Assembly: GCA_023392075.1 (NCBI GenBank)
Contig: JAEVZU010000044.1
Location: 1-18,181 of the forward strand
Source: Bacillota bacterium
GTDB lineage: Bacteria > Bacillota > Clostridia > Acetivibrionales > DSM-1351
Length of the DNA stretch: 18,181 nucleotides
Direction of reading: 5' to 3'
Shown: one piece after another, positions 7,857 through 14,040 of the stretch
Layout of the letters: every line of letters begins with the position of its first letter
How positions within the stretch are numbered: position 1 is the first letter of the stretch
Notes under the pieces: model-generated
What the model was told of the DNA's origin: nothing
Database searches by the model: none
The model's input: only the letters and a program-made list of their open reading frames with translations
Made by a program: the position numbers and the translations under genes

Positions 7857-10256
7857 TTATACCTGTAATACGACTTCTCCAAAAGCCTTTTGACCAAATA
7901 CATGCTCTATTCTCGGCAGGGAGATCCCTAAAGTTTCCCTCAGCACATCTTCAACAGCCTCTACAGGTATGATTGTAAGCTCATTCCGGACTTCTTCCGG
8001 TACCTCCTTGAGGTCAACGACATTATCCTTGGGAATAAGAACTTTTGTAATTCCGGCTCTTTGAGCTCCCAGTAATTTTTCCTTCAGACCGCCGATTGGT
8101 AAAACGGCACCTCTCAAGGTGATTTCTCCTGTCATTGCAATTTTAGAGTCCACTTTGATACCTGTTACCAGCGAAGCAAGAGCAGTAAACAATGCAATGC
8201 CTGCAGACGGGCCATCCTTTGGAACGGCACCTGAGGGAACATGAATGTGTATATCTCTTTCCTTGAAGTTGATTGAATTTATTGGTAATCTGGCCTTCAA
8301 TAAGCTTAATGAAATTCTTGCAGACTCCTTCATTACATCACCCAATTTGCCTGTAAGTGTAACCTGTCCGCCTCCTGCCATATCAGTTGCTTCAATGAAG
8401 AGAATCTCTCCTCCCACAGGGGTCCATGCAAGTCCCGTAACAACTCCCGGCGGGTTGTCCGACTCGGCTTTTTCATGCCTGGATACCTGTCTTCCCAACA
8501 AATCCTCCAACTGCTCAATTTTAATTTTATACGGCAATTCTACATTATTGGAGACTATTTTCTCAGTGGTAGCTCTTGCAATTGCAGCCAGCTGTTTTTT
8601 CAATCCCCGGACTCCGGCTTCCAAAGTGTAATCGCTGATTATTTTTTGAAGCACGTCATCATCAATCATCAATTGCTCTGCTGATAATCCATGCTCTTCA
8701 AGAATAGCAGGAACCAAATGATTTCTTCCGATGTGGAATTTTTCATTAATAGTGTAGCTGGATATCTGAATGACTTCCATTCTGTCCAACAACGGACCCG
8801 GAATGCTCTCCAGCGAATTAGCCGTTGCAATAAAGAAAACCTCGGACAAATCATAGGGCAGATCTAAATAATGATCTGTAAAACTGTTGTTCTGCTCGGG
8901 ATCAAGCACCTCAAGCAAAGCACTGGCAGGATCTCCGCTGTATCCTCCGGCCATCAGCTTGTCAACTTCATCCAAGACCATTACAGGATTAGTCTCTCCT
9001 GCCTTTTTAATACTCTGGATGATTCTGCCCGGCATAGCTCCCACATAGGTCCTCCGGTGCCCTCTGATCTCTGATTCATCTCTGATTCCGCCTAAACTTA
9101 AACGGATATATTTTCTGTCCAGCGCTTCTGCGATACTCTTACCCAGACTTGTTTTTCCTGTTCCGGGAGGCCCCACCAGCAATAGGATTGACCCTTTTTT
9201 ATCTTTCTTCAGCTGCATTACGGCTAAATGCTGTATTATTCTGTCCTTAACCTTGTCCAATCCATAATGCTGTTCATCTAAAATTCGTCTTGCCTCACCC
9301 AGATTGACAGGTTTGGCTTCACTTTTTTTCCAGGGCAGCTGCACCAAAAGATCCAGGTAATTCCTTATGACATTATACTCCGAACTGTTAGGACCCTGAG
9401 CCTTCAATTTGTCCAATTCTTCAAGAGCCGTATTCTTTATATCTATTGGCATTTGGGCATCTTCAATTTTACTCAAATAGTCCTTATCCTTTTTAACACT
9501 TTCTTCCTTGCCTTCATTTAATTCCTCTTGAATTGCTTTTAATTGTTCTCTCAGTACCGACTCCCTGTAGTATTTATTTGCCTTTTCCGAAAATCTCTCT
9601 GCCATTTGAAACTGAAGTTCAACGGTTTCCTTCAGTTTTACAAGGTAATCCATAAACTTCAGGCTTCTTTCCTTCAAAGACTGAGTCTCAAGCAATTCAT
9701 ACTTCTCTCCGTTTGAAAGCGGCATGAATTGAGCTATATACACAATCAGTGAATTCAAGTCCTTCAATTCGTCAAGCACTTTCATGTATTGATCGGCACC
9801 ACTGTACTGCTCCGACCTCGTGTATTTTTCGCTGAATTCCCGGGTAAAGTTCTTAATATAGTTTAGCATTTCTTCCCGGCTTTTTTCATTGAGATCAACA
9901 TCCTCGGGGAAAATATCATATTCGGCATATATACTGCCATATTCAAATCTTATGTTATTAACCTCAACTCTATCCTGCGCTTTGATCTTAACACGGTAGC
10001 CTTTTTCACTCTGTTCGGCTTCTTCTACCTTAAAGGAAACGCCTACCCTGTAAAAATCCTCTTCGCTTAATTGTCCATGACCAAAGTTTTGCTTTATTGG
10101 CAGAGCAATATTTATATGATCATCCCTTTTCAAATTTTCAAGTTCTTCCTCATCAAGCCTTGGCAGCCTGAGTATGGAGGTTACACCCGGCAATATAACC
10201 GTATCGGATATAGGAATTACTCTTCCTGATTTACTGTTAATGTCTTGACTCATCAT
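7857..10256 (-). CDS. lon: ATP-dependent Lon protease (LonA type)
   Basis: Cytoplasmic AAA+ serine protease that removes damaged and regulatory proteins. 799 residues from the ATG at 10254-10256, chosen because AAGGA lies 7 bases upstream; the ATG 33 bases earlier would include this site. N-terminal LON substrate-binding domain (about 12-210; begins RVIPISDTVILPGV), a helical segment with 'REQLKAIQEELNEG', AAA+ domain with Walker A GPPGTGKT (362-369) and Walker B VMVLDEVDKL (D429, E430), and the C-terminal protease with the Ser-Lys dyad S684 (PKDGPSAG) and K727 (IGGLKEKLLG). The N-terminal domain differs from the usual 'LPLIPLRGLVVFPG' opening, with an extended polar stretch (DEEELENLKRDDHIN), suggesting a paralogue with altered substrate choice. 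Downstream of tetR, upstream of ftsH, same strand. Confidence 0.96.
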   Translation of the reverse strand: MMSQDINSKSGRVIPISDTVILPGVTSILRLPRLDEEELENLKRDDHINIALPIKQNFGHGQLSEEDFYRVGVSFKVEEAEQSEKGYRVKIKAQDRVEVNNIRFEYGSIYAEYDIFPEDVDLNEKSREEMLNYIKNFTREFSEKYTRSEQYSGADQYMKVLDELKDLNSLIVYIAQFMPLSNGEKYELLETQSLKERSLKFMDYLVKLKETVELQFQMAERFSEKANKYYRESVLREQLKAIQEELNEGKEESVKKDKDYLSKIEDAQMPIDIKNTALEELDKLKAQGPNSSEYNVIRNYLDLLVQLPWKKSEAKPVNLGEARRILDEQHYGLDKVKDRIIQHLAVMQLKKDKKGSILLLVGPPGTGKTSLGKSIAEALDRKYIRLSLGGIRDESEIRGHRRTYVGAMPGRIIQSIKKAGETNPVMVLDEVDKLMAGGYSGDPASALLEVLDPEQNNSFTDHYLDLPYDLSEVFFIATANSLESIPGPLLDRMEVIQISSYTINEKFHIGRNHLVPAILEEHGLSAEQLMIDDDVLQKIISDYTLEAGVRGLKKQLAAIARATTEKIVSNNVELPYKIKIEQLEDLLGRQVSRHEKAESDNPPGVVTGLAWTPVGGEILFIEATDMAGGGQVTLTGKLGDVMKESARISLSLLKARLPINSINFKERDIHIHVPSGAVPKDGPSAGIALFTALASLVTGIKVDSKIAMTGEITLRGAVLPIGGLKEKLLGAQRAGITKVLIPKDNVVDLKEVPEEVRNELTIIPVEAVEDVLRETLGISLPRIEHVFGQKAFGEVVLQV

Positions 10257-10285
10257 AATATCATCCTTTCCCGTTAAACGAATAT

Positions 10286-10308
10286 TCATTTAACTATAAG
10301 TTAAATGA
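10286..10308. promoter_or_regulatory. Perfect palindrome upstream of lon
   Basis: TCATTTAACT (10286-10295) and AGTTAAATGA (10299-10308) are exact reverse complements with a 3-base centre ATA, 30 bases upstream of the lon start. The half-site shares TCATTTA with the tetR operator at 10969-10990 but in the opposite order, so it is not clearly the same site. It could be an operator or an mRNA hairpin ahead of the lon ribosome binding site. No convincing -35/-10 pair is visible beside it. Confidence 0.5.
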
Positions 10309-10361
10309 TAGCGAGATTCTTTTATGATACTCTCACAAAATTGTCCCGCTTTTAGTTTTTA

Positions 10362-10925
10362 TTATTTTAGCAAAGCATCCTGTATAATTTCAATCATTTC
10401 TTCCAGCAGCTCTGATCTTTCCTTTTCGCTTCTGTGATCATTGAATGCTATTGATTTTACCGGATAAAAAATAATTGCTATTAAATTCTCAATCCGGTAA
10501 TCCTTTATTACATTATTTTTTTTCAGCTCTCCTATGAAATTGTTTATATTGCAAATACCCTTTATTTCAGAACAACCGTTGGCCAGCGAGGGGCAATTTG
10601 AGAACTGTTCTACAAAGTTAAAAATCTCCTTATGCTCTTGAATATAGTTGTAATAACTTCTCACAAGTATCTCAACCAGTTGTTTTCCAGCCATTCCCTG
10701 CTGTACCTTTGTAAAAATATAATCAAATATTTCTTCCGAGTACTCACGGTAAATATCCTGAAGCATGATCTCCTTGTTATCAAAATATATATATACAGTT
10801 GCGGGCGAAACCCCTGCCTCTTTAGCAATTTTTGAAATAGAAGTACCATGAAAACCTTCCTGAAGTATCAACTTGATTACAGCTTCTTTTATACTTTTTG
10901 CCTTTTCATCATCTCGTCTTCTCAT
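10362..10925 (-). CDS. TetR/AcrR-family transcriptional regulator
   Basis: Dimeric ligand- or signal-responsive repressor, 187 residues. The N-terminal helix-turn-helix runs about residues 10-55: 'SIKEAVIKLILQEGFHGTSI' then 'SKIAKEAGVSPATVYIYFDN' and KEIMLQDIY, the canonical TetR pattern (G-x-x-x-T-x-x-x-IA-x-x-AGVS-x-x-x-x-Y-x-(Y/H)F). The C-terminal ligand domain is variable and does not reveal an effector; it carries two Cys close together (NCPSLANGCSEIKGIC gives three) that might sense redox or metal, which is speculation. GAGGTGG just before the ATG is a good ribosome binding site. Lon starts 105 bp downstream on the same strand, so it probably controls itself and the two protease genes. 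Confidence 0.93.
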   Translation of the reverse strand: MRRRDDEKAKSIKEAVIKLILQEGFHGTSISKIAKEAGVSPATVYIYFDNKEIMLQDIYREYSEEIFDYIFTKVQQGMAGKQLVEILVRSYYNYIQEHKEIFNFVEQFSNCPSLANGCSEIKGICNINNFIGELKKNNVIKDYRIENLIAIIFYPVKSIAFNDHRSEKERSELLEEMIEIIQDALLK

Positions 10926-10966
10926 CTGTCCACCTCTATTTTAACGCTTTGCTTCGTTATATTTCT

Positions 10967-10995
10967 ATAATAAATGATCATTCATTTATTGTCAA
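10967..10995 (-). promoter_or_regulatory. tetR promoter with operator between -35 and -10
   Basis: On the - strand a perfect -35 TTGACA (10990-10995) and a -10 TATTAT (10967-10972) are separated by 17 bases. The spacer is almost filled by a palindrome AATAAATGA / TCATTTATT (10969-10977 and 10982-10990, 4-base centre). This is the textbook layout for autorepression by a TetR-family protein. Binding itself is inferred. Confidence 0.8.
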
Positions 10996-11164
10996 TAGGT
11001 GCATGTTAGTTTTTAAATACCACTACCTTCACAAACACACCCCAAATATTACCATAACTTTTAGAGTATATCAAATTAATTAAAGCTATCAATACGAACC
11101 CTTTATCTACAAATTACTTAATAAATACTCTCACATTCTAATTATATCTCAATATTGAACTTCT

Positions 11165-11199
11165 CCGCTGCTGAACCATATAAGAAAGATCAGCAGCGG
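11165..11199. other. Perfect 10-bp hairpin in the tetR-gdx spacer
   Basis: CCGCTGCTGA (11165-11174) pairs exactly with TCAGCAGCGG (11190-11199), loop 15 bases. The stretch 10996-11289 otherwise holds no gene that I can support. The hairpin resembles a terminator stem but has only ACTTT after it, and no gene upstream on the + strand needs one. It may be the remnant of a lost gene's terminator. Confidence 0.4.
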
Positions 11200-11289
11200 G
11201 TACTTTGTGCAATATGCAATTTTTTAGTTTTCTTAATTTAGAATATGTAAACTTCATTGACTTATCTTTAAAATGTGAGTATACTAGTC

Positions 11290-11316
11290 TTGACTTGAAG
11301 GATAAAATCATATAAT
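11290..11316 (+). promoter_or_regulatory. Promoter for the guanidine riboswitch / gdx unit
   Basis: -35 TTGACT (11290-11295) and -10 TATAAT (11311-11316). The 15-base spacer is shorter than ideal. The -10 lies about 15 bases before the riboswitch, as expected for its transcription start. Confidence 0.6.
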
Positions 11317-11329
11317 AAATATAAAAGTT

Positions 11330-11420
11330 TTCTAGGGTTCCGCAGTTTTGCTGGTCCGAGACCAAGAGAAAACTCATAGCTGACAGCTATGCCACGGAAG
11401 GATAAAAACCTGGGAGGTAT
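11330..11420 (+). ncRNA. Guanidine-I riboswitch (ykkC/yxkD leader)
   Basis: The conserved ykkC blocks are all present in order: CTAGGGTTCCG (11332-11342), CTGGTCCGAGA (11351-11361), a variable stem with AGCTGACAGCT, then CCACGGAAGGATAAAAACC and TGGGAGG up to about 11417. This class binds free guanidinium and turns on detoxification genes. Here the next complete gene is an SMR exporter of the Gdx type, the expected target. The 3' part of the aptamer (from 11405) is also the 5' arm of the terminator that follows, so ligand binding should block termination and switch the gene on. Confidence 0.93.
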
Positions 11421-11450
11421 CACGATGATATCTTTCAGGTTTTATTTTTT
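11405..11450 (+). terminator. Riboswitch-controlled intrinsic terminator
   Basis: AAAACCTG (11405-11412) pairs with CAGGTTTT (11436-11443). The stem continues inward through wobble and standard pairs to C11421-G11427, about 17 bp in all, and is followed by ATTTTTTT. The 5' arm is part of the riboswitch core, so the two structures exclude each other. Confidence 0.88.
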
Positions 11451-11467
11451 TAAAAGGAGGTGAAAGG

Positions 11468-11599
11468 TTGAAAGAAATTATAAAAATGAGTAAAGGAGGT
11501 ACCGAGCCCATGCCATTTCTGTCATTATGTTTTGTGCGATATGCTGGGCATGGGCATAAATATGGCTTGGATTTATTTAATAATTGCGGGATTTTTTGA
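11468..11599 (+). CDS. Possible 43-residue leader peptide overlapping gdx
   Basis: A TTG at 11468 stands directly after AAAAGGAGGTGA (11453-11464), the strongest Shine-Dalgarno match in the gdx leader. The frame reads TTG-KEIIKMSKGGTEPMPF and ends with TGA at 11597-11599, overlapping the start of gdx by 38 bases in another frame. A second site, AAAGGAGGT (11492-11500), precedes an ATG at 11510 in this same frame. The peptide has no recognisable domain. It could be a leader whose translation opens the gdx start region, or simply a chance frame behind strong ribosome binding sites. Confidence 0.35.
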   Translation: MKEIIKMSKGGTEPMPFLSLCFVRYAGHGHKYGLDLFNNCGIF

Positions 11600-11879
11600 A
11601 ATCATTTGGGCAATGGGCCTAAAATACTCTCAGGGATTTACAAAGCTATACCCGTCTCTAATTACACTGGGAGGTATGATAATCAGTTTTTATTTATTAT
11701 CACTTGCAACAAAAACACTTCCAATCGGCACAGCATATGCTATCTGGACAGGTATTGGAGCTTTTGGTGCCGTGATACTGGGTATGATTCTTTTTCATGA
11801 TCCGATTAATATCCTGCGGATTATATTTCTTTGCTTAATACTAATAGGTATTTTAGGACTAAAACTTACTTCTTCGTGA
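11562..11879 (+). CDS. gdx: SMR-family guanidinium exporter (Gdx/SugE type)
   Basis: Small multidrug resistance family protein of 105 residues with four membrane helices; the Gdx branch exports guanidinium in exchange for protons as an antiparallel dimer. The first helix, MAWIYLIIAGFFEIIWAMGLK, has the essential Glu13 and Trp16 and the Gly10 next to it; 'SFYLLSLATKTLPIGTAYAIWTGIGAFGAVI' is the typical Gdx helix 2-3 region, with the G-T-A-Y-A-x-W-T-G-I-G signature. The upstream guanidine-I riboswitch fixes the physiological role. The start is chosen by family alignment; the ATG at 11562 has no direct ribosome binding site. A TTG 30 bases upstream in frame would add residues not found in the family. 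See the hairpin at 11506-11555, which may deliver the upstream site to this ATG. Confidence 0.93.
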   Translation: MAWIYLIIAGFFEIIWAMGLKYSQGFTKLYPSLITLGGMIISFYLLSLATKTLPIGTAYAIWTGIGAFGAVILGMILFHDPINILRIIFLCLILIGILGLKLTSS

Positions 11880-11943
11880 TTATATTCAGATATTAAGCAT
11901 CTCGTTCCTTATTATAGCTAATAATGCACTCCGAAAAAACAAA

Positions 11944-12019
11944 ATGCAGGAAATTTAAACCCCGGCCTGAAACTGCCCCTGATCTCTTTCGTCAGTTTCA
12001 GTACCGGGGGTGACTGCAT
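11944..12019 (-). terminator. Long composite hairpin between gdx and the anti-sigma gene
   Basis: Nested pairings: ATGCAG/CTGCAT (11944-11949, 12014-12019), CCCCGG/CCGGGG (11960-11965, 12004-12009) and CTGAAACTG/CAGTTTCAG (11967-11975, 11993-12001). On the - strand the stem is followed by TTTAAATTT and then TTTTGTTTTTT, so it should end the sigma/anti-sigma transcript; it may also stop gdx. The core resembles the hairpin at 15610-15648. Confidence 0.7.
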
Positions 12020-12064
12020 GTATTATACTTCACATTCCATATGGACTTTATTTCTGTAGTCTCC

Positions 12065-12706
12065 TCAATTTACCTTATTCTTTCTCCCGTATACACGTAT
12101 AAATCTATAAATCTCGCACCCAAGCAATAATGCCCCCATGGCAGTGACAGATATTACATCCTTAATTATAAAATTCCTAAGAAAACCCGGTAAATACGGA
12201 ACTGTAATAATACTGGTCATCATAAACAATGAAGGTATTCCTATTATAATCAATTCAAATATAAACGTTTTTACAGAACCTTTGGGCCTGCTCCCCAGAA
12301 ATGCGATCAGAGCACCAAGAAACAGCCATATGATCACGGCAATGCTCACAGCTGCAACAAGGTTTCCTGTTTCAAATCGGTAATATGCATTCCGGCCAAT
12401 GTCCTGTGCTTTAAAAAGCACGATTATACCAGCTATATAAAATATAATGCCAAATAAACCGGCCCTGATATTCAGCCCTGTTTTTTTCTTCCATATATCA
12501 GAAAGCTTTCCAAGCATTTTGCTTTCATTCAGATTCTCCTCTATAGCTTTCTCCGGTATACCATAATTCATCTGGTTAATTTTCATTTGACATTTTTGAC
12601 AGTCTTTAATGTGTGCTTCTATCATTTCTTTACTTTCATTGCTGCAAATACCATCAATATATAAAGGTAATAAGTCTTCAATAACACTGCACGATATATC
12701 TTTCAT
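12065..12706 (-). CDS. Membrane anti-sigma factor with zinc-finger (ZAS/zf-HC2) domain
   Basis: Partner and inhibitor of the adjacent ECF sigma factor; 213 residues. The N-terminal cytoplasmic anti-sigma domain has the zinc motif H32-x3-C36-x2-C39 (HIKDCQKC), with further Cys at 6 and 21 and the family-typical 'CSVIEDLLPLYIDGICS' opening. Four hydrophobic segments follow: about 83-100, 114-136, 147-170 and 183-202, so it is an integral membrane protein holding the sigma factor at the membrane. There is no extracellular sensing domain beyond short loops, so the signal is likely felt in the membrane. GGAGG sits 7 bases before the ATG, which shares one base with the sigma stop (TAATG), giving equal, coupled synthesis. 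The inducing stress is unknown. Confidence 0.9.
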   Translation of the reverse strand: MKDISCSVIEDLLPLYIDGICSNESKEMIEAHIKDCQKCQMKINQMNYGIPEKAIEENLNESKMLGKLSDIWKKKTGLNIRAGLFGIIFYIAGIIVLFKAQDIGRNAYYRFETGNLVAAVSIAVIIWLFLGALIAFLGSRPKGSVKTFIFELIIIGIPSLFMMTSIITVPYLPGFLRNFIIKDVISVTAMGALLLGCEIYRFIRVYGRKNKVN

Positions 12707-13182
12707 TACAATTCCTCCAATCTGCCTGTAATTTTTTGTTTTGCACGGTAATAAGTAACTCTTGCCCAGTTTTCATGTTTTCCAAACAAGTCTGCAATTT
12801 GTGCGTACGGTAACTCCGCAAAAACTCTTAATGTGAAAACTTCTTTATATGGTTCCGGCAGAGAGTGCAACATCCTGTGAATTTTTTCAGAATCAACACT
12901 ATCTGCCAATCTATAAGCTAAATCATCATATGCCATCCCTTCAGTATCGCTGTTATAGTCTAGTTTTTTATTTTTGTCTAAAATGTTAAAATATAAATTT
13001 TTTGCTATCTGGCATAGCCATGTATTTACCTTACAGGTCCCTTTAAATGAGCCAAAGTGGTCCAGAGCTCTGACGAATGTTTCCTGAGTTATTTCCTCAG
13101 CCAATGTCTGGTCTTTGCACAGGGCCAGCATAAACCTGTATACATCTTTGAAATGTAGATCATATATTTTTTCAAAATTCAC
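12706..13182 (-). CDS. ECF-type RNA polymerase sigma factor
   Basis: Alternative sigma factor of 158 residues with only regions 2 and 4. Region 2 is FEKIYDLHFKDVYRFMLALC through 'AEEITQETFVRALDHFGSF' and 'KVNTWLCQIAKNLYFNIL'; region 4 is 'LHSLPEPYKEVFTLRVFAEL' with the helix-turn-helix 'PYAQIADLFGKHENWARVTYYRAKQKI'. The start is a GTG at 13180-13182: AAGGGAGGG stands 8 bases upstream. An ATG at 13201-13203 would put the ribosome binding site inside the gene and would lie at the expected transcription start. The anti-sigma gene follows with a TAATG overlap. An ECF-type promoter at 13208-13235 suggests it activates its own transcription. Confidence 0.93.
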   Translation of the reverse strand: MNFEKIYDLHFKDVYRFMLALCKDQTLAEEITQETFVRALDHFGSFKGTCKVNTWLCQIAKNLYFNILDKNKKLDYNSDTEGMAYDDLAYRLADSVDSEKIHRMLHSLPEPYKEVFTLRVFAELPYAQIADLFGKHENWARVTYYRAKQKITGRLEEL

Positions 13183-13207
13183 ACTGATTTTCCCTCCCTT
13201 CATATAT

Positions 13208-13235
13208 AAGACAATCGAATTAAAAAAACGTTACA
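13208..13235 (-). promoter_or_regulatory. ECF-type autoregulatory promoter
   Basis: On the - strand TGTAAC (13230-13235), followed by GTTTTTTT, is an AAC-type ECF -35; TGTCTT (13208-13213) resembles an ECF -10, with a 16-base spacer. Transcription would begin near 13202, giving a 20-base leader with one ribosome binding site before the GTG start. Recognition by the adjacent sigma factor is inferred. Confidence 0.6.
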
Positions 13236-13420
13236 GCTTATGCTGCAATACAATGTTTTTCCATCATAATCTCTGCAAATTGCGTTTTCATGATAATCTT
13301 AAACAACTCCCTGATGATTTGCTGTTTTATTCTTATTGCTATTTAATATTACCATTAAAGTACATAACTTGTAATAAACAGATGTGTAAATAACAGCACA
13401 ATCTAAACAATCACTGTAAA

Positions 13421-13490
13421 TTCTATCCCGCGATTACCGGCATGTCAGCTCTAAGAAACTTACATATTGCGGAATAGAACTGTTTATTTT
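13421..13490 (+). terminator. Terminator-like hairpin in the spacer
   Basis: TTCTATCCCGC (13421-13431) pairs with GCGGAATAGAA (13469-13479) over 11 bp with one mismatch, followed by CTGTTTATTTTTT. The 37-base loop is long. No gene precedes it on the + strand, so it may terminate a short untranslated RNA or be a relic. Confidence 0.4.
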
Positions 13491-13552
13491 TTGCTGATAA
13501 TCCATCTATTATAAATTTTATGGTATTTATGGTAAATATTTGTAATTCAATG

Positions 13553-13558
13553 TATAAT
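13553..13558 (+). promoter_or_regulatory. Candidate -10 box of the GH30-dockerin gene
   Basis: A consensus TATAAT preceded by TG. No good -35 is found 16-18 bases upstream (ATGGTA at 13529-13534), where the two TTTATGGTA repeats lie; these may be an activator site. The 5' leader would be about 480 bases. Confidence 0.4.
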
Positions 13559-13681
13559 AGATAATAAAGGCCAGATTGCTGCTATCAACTATTTTATGAA
13601 GGGGGGTATCAACTTTAGGATAATAACCTGATACATAATCCTGGTATCCTGTTATATTACCTATTCTAAATGCACCAGCCA

Positions 13682-13723
13682 TACCCGTCCGAAATGGGAA
13701 TCAGCATTTGATCCGGCCGGGTA
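13682..13723 (+). other. Strong leader hairpin
   Basis: TACCCG (13682-13687) pairs with CGGGTA (13718-13723), CCG (13689-13691) with CGG (13714-13716) and AAATG (13692-13696) with CATTT (13705-13709), with a 4-base bulge. It is the most GC-rich structure in the leader of the xylanase gene. Confidence 0.5.
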
Positions 13724-13927
13724 CTCCCTCCCAAACCAGTACCTGTAACAGAACTCAGGGTTAGTTGTATATCAGACCTTGAGATTAGAGGTTTAATGTT
13801 ATTATTAATTCAACCTTTAGAGAGTTTCAGTACTGAATGCCAATCCGCTATGTAATTCTCAATGCAAGTTATCAGTCACACTATTACCAAAACTACATTT
13901 ACAGAGATTTTAATTATGGTGGTAACC

Positions 13928-14024
13928 GGTTGTTTTTCATTAAGGATAGCAGCAGACAGGTTTTTAAACAACCTTAAAATTGTGAATATCTTTTGAAGTC
14001 ACTTTTCACGGTTGTAATTTTTTT
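13928..14024 (+). promoter_or_regulatory. Putative transcription attenuator before the GH30 gene
   Basis: Three segments can pair in two exclusive ways. GGTTGTTT (13928-13935) is an exact complement of AAACAACC (13966-13973), 8 bp. The inner ACAACC (13968-13973) can instead pair with GGTTGT (14010-14015); together with GTGAA/TTCAC (13982-13986, 14005-14009) this makes a hairpin followed by AA and seven T (14018-14024), an intrinsic terminator just 3 bases before the AGGAG of the gene. The terminator stem has an 8-base one-sided bulge and is of modest strength. No ligand-binding class is recognised. Confidence 0.5.
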
Positions 14025-14040
14025 ATAGGAGATGAAAAAA

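Larger units (their letters stand above)
13236..14040 (+). other. Long non-coding region and leader upstream of the GH30 gene
   Basis: No gene can be supported in these 800 bases. The first part (13236-13400) is plain AT-rich spacer. A terminator-like hairpin at 13421-13490 follows. A tandem repeat TTTATGGTA TTTATGGTA (13517-13534) lies before a TATAAT at 13553-13558, the best promoter candidate for the xylanase gene, although its -35 is weak. Downstream, a 480-base leader holds several inverted repeats: GTATCA/TGATAC, AGGATA/TATCCT, a strong hairpin at 13682-13723, CTCAGGG paired with CCTTGAG (with one wobble), and the attenuator-like set at 13928-14024. I recognise no known riboswitch class in it. 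Confidence 0.5.

Noticed and set aside
13720..13830. A - strand frame of about 45 codons reading GTGLGGSTRPDQ and LIPISDGYGWCI.
   Set aside because: No start codon upstream of an internal Met, no ribosome binding site, and it coincides with a strong RNA hairpin on the other strand.
13560..13960. Possible known riboswitch (c-di-GMP, c-di-AMP, cobalamin) in the GH30 leader.
   Set aside because: None of the conserved core sequences of these classes could be found on the + strand.
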